A model generated the notes under the pieces. The model ran no database searches. It saw nothing but the letters and a program-made list of their open reading frames with translations, and had not been told where the DNA came from. DNA of 64,000 bases from Pegea sp. RAD2-039 (lineage: Eukaryota > Chordata > Thaliacea > Salpida > Salpidae): NCBI GenBank assembly GCA_034620365.1, contig JAQGEQ010000380.1, positions 620,001 to 684,000 of the forward strand, written 5' to 3'. The position numbers and the translations under genes are program-made. Of this stretch, positions 13,501 to 25,486 are shown one piece after another; position 1 is the stretch's first letter; every line of letters starts with the position of its first letter.

Positions 13501-16500
13501 ATTTCAATGAATCTTATATCCTTCTACTGAAGAAATCTTCTACTGAATTTATTAAATAAACAAAGTCAAATATTTTAAGTAAAATAAGCAACATTTTTTC
13601 TCTTCTGTTTAGTGTTGTGGTTACATATAATCATATTAAAATCCTAAGTTGTATAAGTAAAGCTCGATAATTCTATCAAAGGTTGTTTGAAACTTAGAAG
13701 AGTTTTTGAAGCTACTCATTTTGTAATTTGTGTTTTATTTGTAATTTTTTTTTCAATTACAAATGTATGTAAAATATACAAAAATACTAAAAAGTTATCG
13801 TTGAAAAAGAATCAAACTTGATCTATTGATTGTTAGGTCAGATTAGTTCTTAAAATCGTCATGGTTCTTTTCCCAAAAAATATTCTTTTAAAATCTTTCT
13901 TTCTGTCAATAAATATTTTTTTAAGTCAGAGAAACATCCTCAAACAAAATTAAGAAATTTTTTCAAATAGTTTCCAAAAATCAATGAATCTGATGTTTTA
14001 AATAAAAATAGTTCTAATGATCAGTTCTAGGGTCTGTAAACTACATATGACTAAACCAATACAATGTTGATTACTACCACCTTCAAATACTTTCCATTTA
14101 AACTTTTCTTAAGGTTTAAGTAATAGCTGTTGGCTTAGTTTGAAAAATATGTTTTTTTCTAGTTAATAAGCCTTTGAATTTTGAAGTCTTAGCTTTTTTA
14201 AGTATCTCTGAATAATTAGATGACTAAGCTCTTGAATGTTTAAAAAATGAAGAAAAAACTAGAAAAAAATAAAACTATAAATAAGCTGTTGAAGAATATC
14301 TTAATAGTTTGTAAAACAAATTTCAATCTTACATACCAGTATACAGTATTCAAGCTTTTTATTATTTTGTTTTTATCTTCATTTTACTTGATATTTTAAG
14401 GTTTGTAAAAGTAAATAAAAAAAAATTCATCTTTAATTTGCCGTAAATAGATTTGACATTAGAGTTGTTTCAACAGTTTTAAAAAAAGTCTTTTTTTACT
14501 TGTAATTCGATTCAAAATACTTTAGAAAGTTCATTAAAAAGTTGGAGAAGCATATGCTAATCGGAACTTAATTAATTCCTTCAATATAAGTATCAGATTT
14601 ATAATAAAGGTTGACTTTAACTCAACAATTTCTGATTTATTAAAATGATCTGAAAATGGGTGATTTTTACTTTTTCTTTTTAAGAATTCAATTTAAGACT
14701 TGAAAGAATGGATGACCTCAGCCTAACATCAGATGATAAAGCCACCTTTCGATGCAGAGTTGCTAATCTGGAAAAAGTTCATCTTCAGAACACAACTTTT
14801 CAGTGGTCAGTTGAAAATTCTAGATAGAAACTTCTTTCAGTTACTCGAAGTAACAAACATAAATTTCAAAGTTTAAGTTTTTTATTAAAGTTATTTGTGA
14901 TAAAATCATATAAGACTTCTTTATTACTTGAGTATTTATTATTTGTTTTGTATTTATTTAAATACTTCTCCACTTAAAAAAATCTCTAACATCTCGTTCT
15001 TGCTATAGAAAATTATCTCATCAATCTTATATTGAAATTTTGCTTGATTGTTCAAAATAACAATAGTAAAGTGTTGTTGACAATAAACTGAAGTAACAAA
15101 ATATTTGTGACTCTCCTAAATATTTCAAAACACAGAAAAAAGTTAACAAAATAAATACTATTAATTACTAATTTGATAACACCATTAACTTATTTATCAA
15201 AACAAATTCGTTCAATACTAACAGGTATAAGGATAACAAGCTGATAGGTAAAGAAGATTCTCGGATAACAGCTAGAAATAAGCCTTGGGGATCTCAGTTG
15301 AAAATTGCTGGAACTTTGACAAGTGATTCAGGTAGATATCGTTGTGAAGCTGCTGATGGATCCCAAAGAACTTCGACCTCTGCTATTCTTACTGTTTCAT
15401 GGCGTAAGTTGACATTTTTCTAACCTGAATGGATTCTATGATATATTTTCAAATCTTTTTAATATTTCTGTAAATCTTTACATAGTTTGTGAAAATTGTA
15501 TAAATTTTATTTAATTTTCAAGCGTTTAATAAACATGTAAAAAAATTAAAGTTATAAAAATCGAAATACTTTTTATAAACAAAAAGATCTTTTTTAAACT
15601 GAAATCCTTTGAAATTTTGACAATCAAATTTTGTGGAACTAGTTCATTATAGAAGCATGCAAAGTTTAGAAAACGAATAAGACTCTAATTTTTATACAAA
15701 CACAAGAGACGATGTCGAAATTATCCTCTCTTTTACAATCCTGTCTATAAAAGATTTAATTTTGTCGCACCTATTGTTTGCATCTGCCTTTCTACTCTCA
15801 CCGACAATAATTTGAACTTTACCGCTGGTGGCTTCTGCAATGAAGTTTGCAGACGTTTCAGACTCATCAGATGGAAAAGTATAAATCTATTCATATGTAA
15901 AGACTGTGTGCTGCTTTTTTGATAGTTAAACTTCTTTTCAATCTAATACAAAAAAGTTATTTCAAGTTTCATCGTAAATTTTATACCATCAATAACTCAA
16001 TAATTGAATGGTTATCTTAAATAAATTAAACTTTTTCATTACAGATAGAATTCCAGAAAGTGAAAAGAAAACAGCCATTGATCAGTTAGTAGATAAGTTT
16101 TATACTTCTAAATTTTCTTCACTTTTTATTGACAAAGAGATGTATTTCAAAGTATTCATAAGTGTTTAATTTATTATCTAATTATTATTTTAGCAGAAAT
16201 CTAAATATACTTTACATATTATAAGTTAATTAATTGGTAATGACAGTTAAGGTTTCACAAAGACAAAATAACTTTTGTGACTATCTTTACTGTTATAATG
16301 AAGCTGTGAATTCTAATTTGATTAAAATTATTTTAAAAAATGTTACAAAAACAAACATTTTCACTTATTTACATTTTTTGTCTAATTAACAAACCAAATC
16401 ATTTAGTTTGAGTATTAGTAAACATATTCTGAAAAACCTGTGACACCCTGTAAGTAACTAATTAATTAAATTAACTCATAATTAATTTTCTATTTACTTT

Positions 16501-19500
16501 ATAGATCATATTATAACGAACAACTCAAGTCAAAAAGAAAATATTTGCAATCGATTAATCAATTCTGCTGTTGTTGAAATATTTATACTGACATATGTTC
16601 ATTTTTTCACATACAGTGAAAGACTTCGAGGAAAGTGTGAACTGTATGAAGGGGCTCTTTGCAATGAGTATTTTGCGAACAAATACATCTACGTGGACAA
16701 ATTTAGTAGTCAACCTGAAATGGAAAGGAATGTTCAAGGAGCTCTACCATATCTCCGTTTGTACTTTGATTTTATAGATAAAATATTTACTTATCACTGA
16801 TTTTTACCATTAAAAATTATGTCTTGATCATCTTTTAGAATAACTGCATTCATCATGATCACTTGTAAAAGACTTCATCACTATCTAAGCTCTTAAAATC
16901 TTTTTATCAGAAACTTGACAGTCTTCTTGTAACAAGTGGTTACGTTTATTTATGACATTTACTTCTATTTGTCAAGTAACCAATGATATCTATTCACAGA
17001 TAGAGCGCAGTTGTCGAAGAAGTGTGTTGATACTGCCAGCAAAGCTTTTTGTTATTATCTTTTTTCAACGTGTGACCCGGATGTGAGTCCGGTAGTTGAA
17101 AAACCTTTCTGCCGTGAAGATTGTGAACTACTTAAATATGATATTTGCCGAGAAGAGTTTCGAAACGCTCAGCAAGGCGGTGAACTACAAGTAGAGATTT
17201 TTTTACAACATTTAAAGAAATGAATTTTTAATCAATTTTTTATTTACAATTAGTTAGCAATTATAAAAATCTTTTTTATATCATACAGACATTTAAACTA
17301 GCCTTCCAATAAAAAAAGAACATTTTAAATGTGTTTCGAACGATGAAAACAGATTATTATAATTAGTATCAGCAGTACGAGAAGAAATTAGAATCTGTCT
17401 CACGTTTAACTCACTAAAATATCTACAAGACTCATTTTAATTTTTATCAATCACAATCCTCTGATATCTTCACGACCATTACTTCAAAATTCTTGCATTA
17501 AAAAGCTTTGAGCTTTAAATATTTCCAACAAATTAATTAGCAATTGGCTTTAATTTCTTACATTTCTTTACAGCAAGCTTTCCAAAACACAAACTGTTCA
17601 CTGCTTCCTTCTACTGTTACATCATCAACTACAACCGACCAGTGCTCTCACATTGGTATAAAACGAGCAGTGATTGGAAGTCATCGTTGTTATAATAAAA
17701 CTGGCGAAGATTATAGAGGAACATTAAGTATAGGTAGCACAGGGGAAAGCTGTGTGGTCTGGCCAGAATCGATGGTTGCTGAAGTCAGTTTCTGCTTCAA
17801 TTTTTGTTTTAAATTAATCATTTAATCTCTGGTAGCATCCAGCACTAGCAGGGGGACATAATTTTTGTCGCAATCCGAATGGAATGAAAGAGTCTCCTTG
17901 GTGTTTTGTTGATAAGCAGAACCTTAAATGGGAACTTTGTCAAGTACCTAAATGTGGTTGGTACTAAAAACTATTTGATATTTCATAAAATCTTAATTCG
18001 TTTTATTATTCGAAGATGATGAGTTGGATTTAGTTGTGATTCTCATTCCTGCTGTGAGCGTTCCGCTGCTTCTTGGATGTCTCGTTCTTGTCTTTTGTAC
18101 TATTTGCCGCAAAGGAAATAATAAAGATAAAAAGATTCCAACTTTAACAATTTCTTCTACCACTAAGCATACCTCGCCCGACAAGGTTTGTTTTGCTTTT
18201 GTTCTTTTCAGTAATACTGAGATAAAATTTCTATCATTTCTTAAGTACTTAAATCAGAATATTCTATAAAACCATAACTCTCAAGTCGAAAAATATTCTT
18301 TTTAAATTTATTTTTTTATGTTACATCTTCTTTAAGCTGATCAAATAATTTCTGAATTGGTTTTTAATTAAAGTCTAAAGTAAAAAACAAGATAACAAAT
18401 CACAAATGCTGCCTTTTTCATTAAACTTAAATTTAATTTTCAGTAAAAGTGATACAAGACCTAATAAGCAAGAAAAAAAAGTTATAAAAAATAATTTAAT
18501 TATAAATTCATTAATGATAAATTTCAAAGCCAACTTCCAAAAAAACATCATAAATTACATACAGTAAAGTTTTACAGACGTTTTCTAGTTTTCCAATTCG
18601 TGACTTTAATCTTTTTGATTTCTCATGAATAATTTACTTTTGACAGATGAACATTCCGGAACTGATGCCTAACAACGTCAGAGTAATACAGGAATTGGGA
18701 GAAGGAAAATTAGGAAAGATTTTTAAAGCACAAATTTTAGGAAACTTTAGTTACTATTCACATGAGCCAGTAATTACCAGTTTTTACGATATTTATAAAC
18801 AAGGATACTTACTACTTTAATTTCAAACTAAATAAAAGAGATATTATAGTCGATATAATATACATTTCATAATTTATCAAGGTTCTTAAAAGATTTAGCT
18901 TTTCAGCATATATTTTCATTCTTAAAGGTTGTAGTGAAGACTTTGAAAGTTGGAAGCGACACAGACTTGAGTAATGAGTTTTATAAAGAGATTGAAATGT
19001 TTTCAACCTTACAACATGTTAACGTCGCTAGTCTTAAAGTAAGCAGTTGAACTTTTTTGTATCAAAAAGAATATACTAAATTAAAAGTTCGATATCACTT
19101 TATTAATTCATTCAAAAATATTTATTTGAATATGTAAGACTTTTAAAATATTTAAATATACTTTGTATATAACAATCCGTTCGATATTTACAAACTGTCT
19201 TATCTTTTTAAACATGTATTATCCTGCATTTATGAAAAATGTAATTCTACAGGCAATTGTCTTACAACCATCTCTAAAATGTATGATTTTTGAGTTTACT
19301 GGGAATGTAGACTTGCATGAATATCTTGTTATGCATTCACCACAAGCAGACTTTGCAAAACATGTAGTTACTAGCAGTAATATGAGCCAATCTTCCTCTA
19401 ATCTAGATCCGAATCAGTGTCTACGAATGATGTTGCAGGTTGTACATCAATATGCTTCATTCTCAGTAACAGATTAAGAATCGAAAGTTAAAAAATCTTC

Positions 19501-21387
19501 CGCCAACTTATTTCAACAACTTTTTCTTATTTCTAATTTAGGTAGCTGCCGGAATGGACTATTTAGCAAATGAGAATTTCATTCATCGAGATTTAGCTGC
19601 AAGAAATATTTTAGTTTGTTCAAATATGGAAATGAAAATTTCCAACTTAGGCTTAATTCAGGATACCTATTTGTCATGTTATTATCGTTCGCCACAAGGA
19701 GGACAGATGCTACCAATTAGGTAGGAAAGCTTTTTCATGATGACTTCAGCCATTATTTATAATGACCGAGGAGCTTCCTTTGTAGTTAAATCTTTTTTGC
19801 TTATGTGCCTGAGCTGTATATCGAACTTTTCTTTTTATTGCTTCATTTGTCAATTAGTTTTGACAATAAAGTTCTATGAAAGTAATTTGAGACAAAATTA
19901 TTCATTTTTTTTTCGGAATTGAAAAATAAGATTAAAAAGTTAATTTTTTAACTCGATAACATCTGCGGTTTCTTCTCTGTAATATAAATGTCATTCTAAA
20001 ACTTTTTGTCAGAAAATAATTTATTTTAAAATATCTATTTAAAATAATTTTAAACATTTATCAAAACTTCAGGTGGATGGCCCCAGAATCAATCCAAAAC
20101 TGGAAGTTTTCAGATAAAAGTGCAGTTTGGTCATATGGTGTACTACTTTGGGAGATTTACAGCTATGGTATGCAACCGTATTGTGGGTACAGTAACCATG
20201 AAGTCCTTGATATGATTGGAAGGAGACAGCTGCTAGACTGTCCAGACCAGTGCCCGGCTAAAGTATACTCACTAATGATTGAATGTTGGTGCGAACAACC
20301 GTTTCATCGACCATCATTTAAAGTATAGTAAAAGCAATTCGTAAAATAAACAGCAGTTTCAACTGACTGTCAAATAGGACATACATGCCAAGTTGAAATG
20401 CTGGGATACAACCAGCACTACTCGCATGACATCCCAACTTGCTCATGGCATCCATCGCCAGTTGGAACAGATTAAAAGAGAAGAAACAGGTCAAAAAGGA
20501 GGAGTTAACTTACAACAGCCAATAGGGATTGTGTAAGTTTCAAGTTGTTTAAGTTGGTCAAACGCTTCATTGAACTTTCTTTTAATAGAGTTGATGGATT
20601 CCCACAAACTAATAAAGTATCACAATATCCACCACCAACACATGTAAACATGTATGTACAAGAGCAGAACACTACAGAAGACCCAAATGTGTTTATTAAT
20701 ATACCAAATAATACTCGAGATGCTTCTACGGTAAGTTATCATACCCAACCTCCATCTTATCATACACAAGTGGTTGATAATGGTTACCGAATGATGAACC
20801 AACAACCATGCAACAAATATGGAGTTCTAGTTCAACAACCAGCTCATCAAAATCATTCTCAAAGTAGCGCTTACAGTAAAAGTGAAGGAAGCGTAAGATC
20901 AAATCCAATTAGTGTCTCAAACACAAATTATTTAAATGATAATCCAAAAGCTCAAGAACAAATAAATTACCAGCAACCCACTTCTTCATCGCTTATATCT
21001 ACTTCAAATGGTGATGTAGGACAAACTCGTTCACCTGTTTCACCAGAAACACACAGAAATCGATTCACAATGCCTCAGAAACCAGCAAGTTTGCAACAAA
21101 ATGGTATAAAGACCCCAGATTCCTACTATGAATCAATTCAGTCCTCTATAAGTCGAACAGATAACTACTCGGTTCCACTTGAGCAGAGTCGGTTGAATGG
21201 AAGAGCAGGTGGCCAAGCATCTTCACAACAAGTAGGCAATGGCGGTGTAAAAACGCCATCATGTGATTCAGGTCTTCCTAATGAGGAGATAGAGTTTGGT
21301 AATGAAGCAACTGAAAGCTCTCAGCCTTTGTTGGTTAACAGCTCCACAGTAAGACAAAATAATAATGTTCAAAATGAAAGAGATTGA
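7515..21387 (+). CDS. ROR: ROR-family receptor tyrosine kinase (Ig, Frizzled CRD, kringle, TM, kinase-like), full length
   Basis: Wnt co-receptor of the ROR family, 1049 codons with the 18 exons below; all phases close. Exons: 7515-7572, 8823-8898, 9235-9263, 14685-14805, 15225-15403, 16045-16096, 16617-16756, 17000-17190, 17574-17783, 17836-17956, 18016-18185, 18647-18769, 18928-19038, 19253-19438, 19542-19720, 20073-20322, 20378-20532, 20589-21387. Order: signal peptide (1-20), Ig-like domain (about 60-155; Cys-Trp-Cys), Frizzled CRD with all ten cysteines (about 176-300), kringle with six cysteines (about 313-393), TM helix (about 398-420), kinase-like domain (about 458-735). The Gln/Asn/Ser-rich tail runs to 1049; ROR1/2 are about 940 aa. 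The glycine loop GEGKLG, K494 and HRDLAARN (604-611) are present. DFG reads N624-L-G, and the alpha-F Asp is A666 (KSAVWSYG), so catalysis is doubtful. Exons 1-3 are small and rest on phase alone. AATAAA lies at 21758. Confidence 0.93.
9698..11213 (-). CDS. Candidate nested gene in a ROR intron: divergent histone H2B-like protein (partial model)
   Basis: The minus strand of the large ROR intron has an intact 99-codon ORF (9997-9698, TAA). It aligns by eye along the H2B histone fold: FSVYI for YAIYI, ILSK for [14 protein letters not shown] for [22 protein letters not shown] for RSTITSREIQ, and VSKH for LAKH near the C-terminus. Two GC-richer exon-like pieces lie upstream on the same strand with matching phases. 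One is 11213-11155 (acceptor ttaag, donor gtagtt; VYLGNHQHH...RLPG). After a 63-nt intron comes 11091-11052 (donor gtgagt; [13 protein letters not shown]). That donor joins in frame to an acceptor near 9986. No start codon was found upstream, so the model is 5'-incomplete. It could instead be an H2B pseudogene plus chance exons. Function is not established. Confidence 0.35.
12120..12401 (+). pseudogene. Open frame resembling a P-element/THAP transposase fragment (tentative)
   Basis: The frame is open for 93 codons inside a ROR intron, on the receptor's strand. The first part contains [16 protein letters not shown], which recalls the conserved N(x)LFDxLN stretch of P-element/THAP9-type transposases. 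The remainder is Lys-rich, with no DDE residues I can place. It is shorter than any functional transposase and lacks neighbouring domains or terminal repeats that I can see. It may be a remnant, or a chance ORF in AT-rich DNA. Confidence 0.22.
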
Positions 21388-21757
21388 AAAAATTGATTCA
21401 AACATCATTTTGATGAGATTACTTTAGAGTCATAAATTAGTGAGGATGTTTATATTGGATGGTGGTATGTTTTGTATCAAATAATTTAAAAACAACTGAA
21501 ATGCTGATGACATAAACTCCTGTATTTGTATGAAAGGTGTTTCTTTTTGTTGCATTCCGTTATTGCCAGTTAAAAATGCTTCATGAAACAATTTAGCAGT
21601 ACATAAGTTATAAATGTTGTATTTGTTATTTTCGAAAAGAGGTCATATGAGTTATTCGAACCTTACATAAGATTGTTTCTGTGAAATACTTACAAATTTG
21701 TATTTAGAATTTATACATTAATAATTGTAAAATAACGTTTTTATGTTTGACTTGTAA

Positions 21758-21763
21758 AATAAA
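21758..21763 (+). terminator. Polyadenylation signal of the ROR gene
   Basis: An exact AATAAA lies 371 nt after the ROR stop codon in AT-rich sequence, at a suitable distance for a short 3' UTR. No other gene on this strand would use it. Confidence 0.5.
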
Positions 21764-24044
21764 CGTTAACATTTTGAATATTTAGCTCATTAATTCTATG
21801 CTGTCTAAAAGATAAGTTCTTTGTCGTTTTGTTCAATTTATCAAACAGTTTCAGCATTTTTTTTTACTAAAACCGAATTAAAAAGTTAAAAAAATAATTT
21901 TGATAGTATAGTAGCCTGTTTTGGCTGAGATTCAGTTGTTGCTTATGCATCGAATCACTCTCAACGACAACAAGCTTATACAGCGGAAAAAACGGACTGA
22001 TGCAGCTACACCCAGCTGGCGTCACAGTAGCAACCAGACCGACACTGAGTTCAACGACGAAGCTCCATGTCCGGCTTTAAATTCGGAGTTTGTATCTCCC
22101 AGAATTGTTGTCATAAAACAGACTAACAAGACCCTTCAACCTGTGTTTTATGGACTTTTCCTTGCCGCAAATATGTGATAATGATCCACCTGGGATCAAT
22201 AGTATACATGCTTTAAAAATACAGATTATCACACTCTTCTAGACAACATATTTTCACTGCATAAAGTTTTAAAAGGCTAACTAACTTGCTACAAAAGAGT
22301 TGTATACTTAATACTATTAGCAAAGCTAACTAATTTCATATAATACCTTAGTTACAATAAAATAACTATGCAACAATCTTCTAATTGAATCTAAAAAGCA
22401 AATAAATTATTAAATTATCTTTATAGCTGTCAAATTAAATTCATTTTAACCAATTTTATATTTAAACTATTAATTTATTTACTTTGTAAATTGTAATCAT
22501 ATAAACACAACATATACTTTAAACAATTGTACTACTGGTCAGTAAAAGTGCTCCTATATTGGTGTTGTGCAACTTCAGAAATGCCCTCTTCAACATTTTT
22601 AAATAAATAAAGTTTTTATTTTAATTTAAAATATTCCGTCAAAGTTTTTTGAGTCCTGAAACTGTTATCCCAGGTTGAACTAATTAATTGCAGAAATGAA
22701 ATTAATACTAAACAATCAGATCAATCATTACCACTTAGTTAGAAAGTTGCTGAACTATTTTAACTAAAATGTTTCTAACTAAAAGACGTTTAACACCAAT
22801 AGGAAAAAGATTATAAGTTATATAGGTTTGACAGTTAATAGAAATTGTTTTCTTATACTTATTATTTTATAATTGCTAGTTCAAATAACTATTAACTTTA
22901 TTCTACAATGTTGAAATAAAAAAAAAATGAATTAATTGAACTAAATTAGTAAGTTATCGACCACAACTTATAAAACAATCAAAACTTGAAAATAGTTTTA
23001 GTAATACAAAAATGTTTTAAGAATGATAATATTGTTCATCGATTTGAGCATAATGCAAAGATAAGTTTTCATTCAATCAAAGTATGATTGAGTTTGAAAA
23101 ATGATTTTATATAATTACTCTTTTAGTAACCTTGTGTAATATTGAAGCAAACAATTTGTTGGCCTCGATGTCACTGTCCTAGATAACTGGGCCGAGCCGC
23201 CAACCATCATACACAGCAGCAAATACTTCAAGATACCTCAAGAAGTCCTCTAGAGGTGGAAGACGACATCTGGAGGCTAGTCACAATTCTACATTTTAGC
23301 GGTCTAAGATTTTCTGGATGAATCCTTCGACGTTGAAATGAAGACGACTGCATCAAATGGCTGAAAAAATTAGTTCTTGAAATGATTTTCATCTTTTCTT
23401 TCTGGACGTTTCTGCCTTGAAATGGTAGGTACTTGTTCGTATTACAAGTTTTAGTTTTGAATGATGAAGAGTTCTTTGTTCTTCTCATCAACTTTTTTAT
23501 TCTGTTTGTGGGGCTTAAACCAAGAAACCAAATTAATTTTTCTTAAGCTGCCAAATAAGGTTGTAATTGAAAATTGTTAATTCATAAAAATTAAAAAATT
23601 AAATTTTCAAAAACATTTAAGTGATTTTATAAACACCCTGATACCGTAAAATTAGAGGTTTTTAAGTCGGAAAACTTAAATCCTGTTTAAAGAAGCAGCA
23701 GAGTTTTATAGAGAAATTAGTGATTCGAGAATAATTGAATCTTTAAGTCTGGATCTTATTTTGCGCGTGAATTACTTCAGCCTCAAGCATCCACTCTCTT
23801 TACATTGCCCTTAGCCTTGCTCCTGTGTACAAAACTTCTCAATAGTAACCGGCTCTGACTGATAAAGTCCCTGAGTATCCCTGAGATGTTATTTGAATAA
23901 AGTTGAACAATCTCGAGTGAGAAGTTTCGTTTGTTGATGTACATAATAAAGACCAAAGCACTTAACATCTCTGGTAGCACCTACTAATCCATAACTCACA
24001 GCCTTTTTAATTTTTATGCACATTAATTGTTCTCTGACTGCTAG
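21764..24044. other. Intergenic region with unexplained GC-richer islands
   Basis: Mostly AT-rich, with three GC-richer islands at 21921-22178, 23160-23490 and 23770-23990. The first is open on the plus strand for 85 codons. The second reads PPLEDFLRYLEVFAAVYDGW on the minus strand between stops. The third is open for about 65 codons on the minus strand and 25 on the plus. None matches a family I know. They could be fast-evolving exons of the small gene at 24 kb or TE remains. Confidence 0.35.
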
Positions 24045-24376
24045 AACATTTGAATGTCGAATTTTTGGTGGTACAGAATTACTTCAATATGGTAAATTCA
24101 ATTTTTTTAATAAGTAATCTTTCAATTGTGCAGAATTTCCATCAAGTTCCAAAGAAAAAAATAATTCCTCTGAGCAGTCAAGTACCGTGGTCGATTCTAC
24201 CTTAGCAAAAGTGAAATCTCGAAAACTCACCAATAAATCTTTGTTCAATGCTACTGGCAATAAGGTCTTTAAGTTTGGTAAGTTTTTGGACCTTATACAA
24301 TACTACATTCGAATGTTCTTGGGTAATATAAAATTTTTCTAATCCTTGATAATTCTTGATTTCTTTTTCAGTTTAG
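24045..24376 (+). CDS. 3' end of a small unrecognised gene (three exons, partial)
   Basis: Three exon-like pieces join in frame: 24045-24091 (acceptor ctgactgctag, donor gtaaat), 24134-24277 (acceptor ttgtgcag, donor gtaagt) and 24372-24376 (acceptor tttttcag, then TAG). The middle exon alone is 48 codons of hydrophilic, Ser/Lys-rich sequence (PSSSKEKNNSSEQSS, then LAKVKSRKLTNKSLF). The first reads RTFECRIFGGTELLQY and the protein ends KVFKFV. An AATAAA follows at about 24463. I do not recognise the product. A longer first exon starting at an ATG at 24016 is possible; upstream exons may lie in the 21.9-24 kb islands. Confidence 0.45.
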
Positions 24377-25486
24377 TATAAACGCCGCCGGTTGTCCATC
24401 TTTTATTAGAAATAAATTCGTCAGAAAATCATTCCACTTTTGAAAATATTCAATAATAAAGCTAGCTTCTATTTCTACTGTAATAAAACGTCATCAAAGA
24501 TTTGTAATATTGACTAGGAGATGTCCTCTTTAAGTTCTACAAAATCCTGAACCTCTTTTTTTCATAGGAAGCCAGAGGACTTTTTGACGTTTTATTAAAA
24601 CATTTTTAAATATATTTCAAGTAATGAGCAAAAATTCCCATCAACTATCTTCTCAATTTTAAGTTTAATCGCTAAATTTTGTATTTGTTTTTATATCAAT
24701 CAGTTTTATTAGTGAAAATATTTCTTCATATATTTGTATCGATAAATTCTAGATCAGCTTTATTTGAGAAGCATTTTCAGCAAACAAATTGCTAGTTTGA
24801 AATAAACTTTATATTTTTATTTAAATTTGTTTCTTATTTTAGAGCTCTAAATATAAACTCTACTCTGAAAACCTGAAGCTGACTTTTTATGGTTTTTATT
24901 TTACAAAATAAGTAAATTCAAAATACAAATTTAGTACGAAAAATTGCGAGAAAATTTGGACGGAAAGAAAAAAAGTTCAAAAAATCAAAGAGAACTTCCA
25001 ACAAATCGATAAAATTAAATCAAATTAATTCTGAATGAAACTTCAGACTTTTAGATTTTAAACTTTCAGATGAATAATTAATAAAAATGTGAATAAAAAT
25101 CCCACAAAATGTCACCTCTTTAAATCGACAGAAAAAGTTTCAATTAAAAAGTTTTTTGCTAAAAGTAAGAAATTAGTAAAAGTTTTCAAATACTAATTTT
25201 TTATGAAATTATTCAGTAAAGAACAAATTTATTCTCTTTGAAGTCTATTTCAAGATAAATGAAAACATAAACTGGTTCTACAAGAAAATTTCAAAAAGTA
25301 ACATAATCTCAAAAAGAAGTTAAAAACTGAAAGAAAATTGAGATATTAAAAAAAAAACTTACGATAAGTATGAAGAAATGAATAAAAAAAATTGTAGTGG
25401 CATTGTTGCCAAACGATTTATCAAAACACAATTAGTAAAATTTGATTGGTTTAAAATTAAGATAGTTAGAAGACTTTGAGATTGAC

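Larger units (their letters stand above)
9264..14684 (+). other. Large AT-rich ROR intron
   Basis: This 5.4-kb intron separates the 29-nt third ROR exon from the Ig-domain exon. Besides the nested minus-strand candidate and the ORF at 12120-12401 it holds a perfect 7-bp hairpin at 10222-10241 (ACGCATG, 6-nt loop, CATGCGT). I see nothing else coherent in it. Confidence 0.6.
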
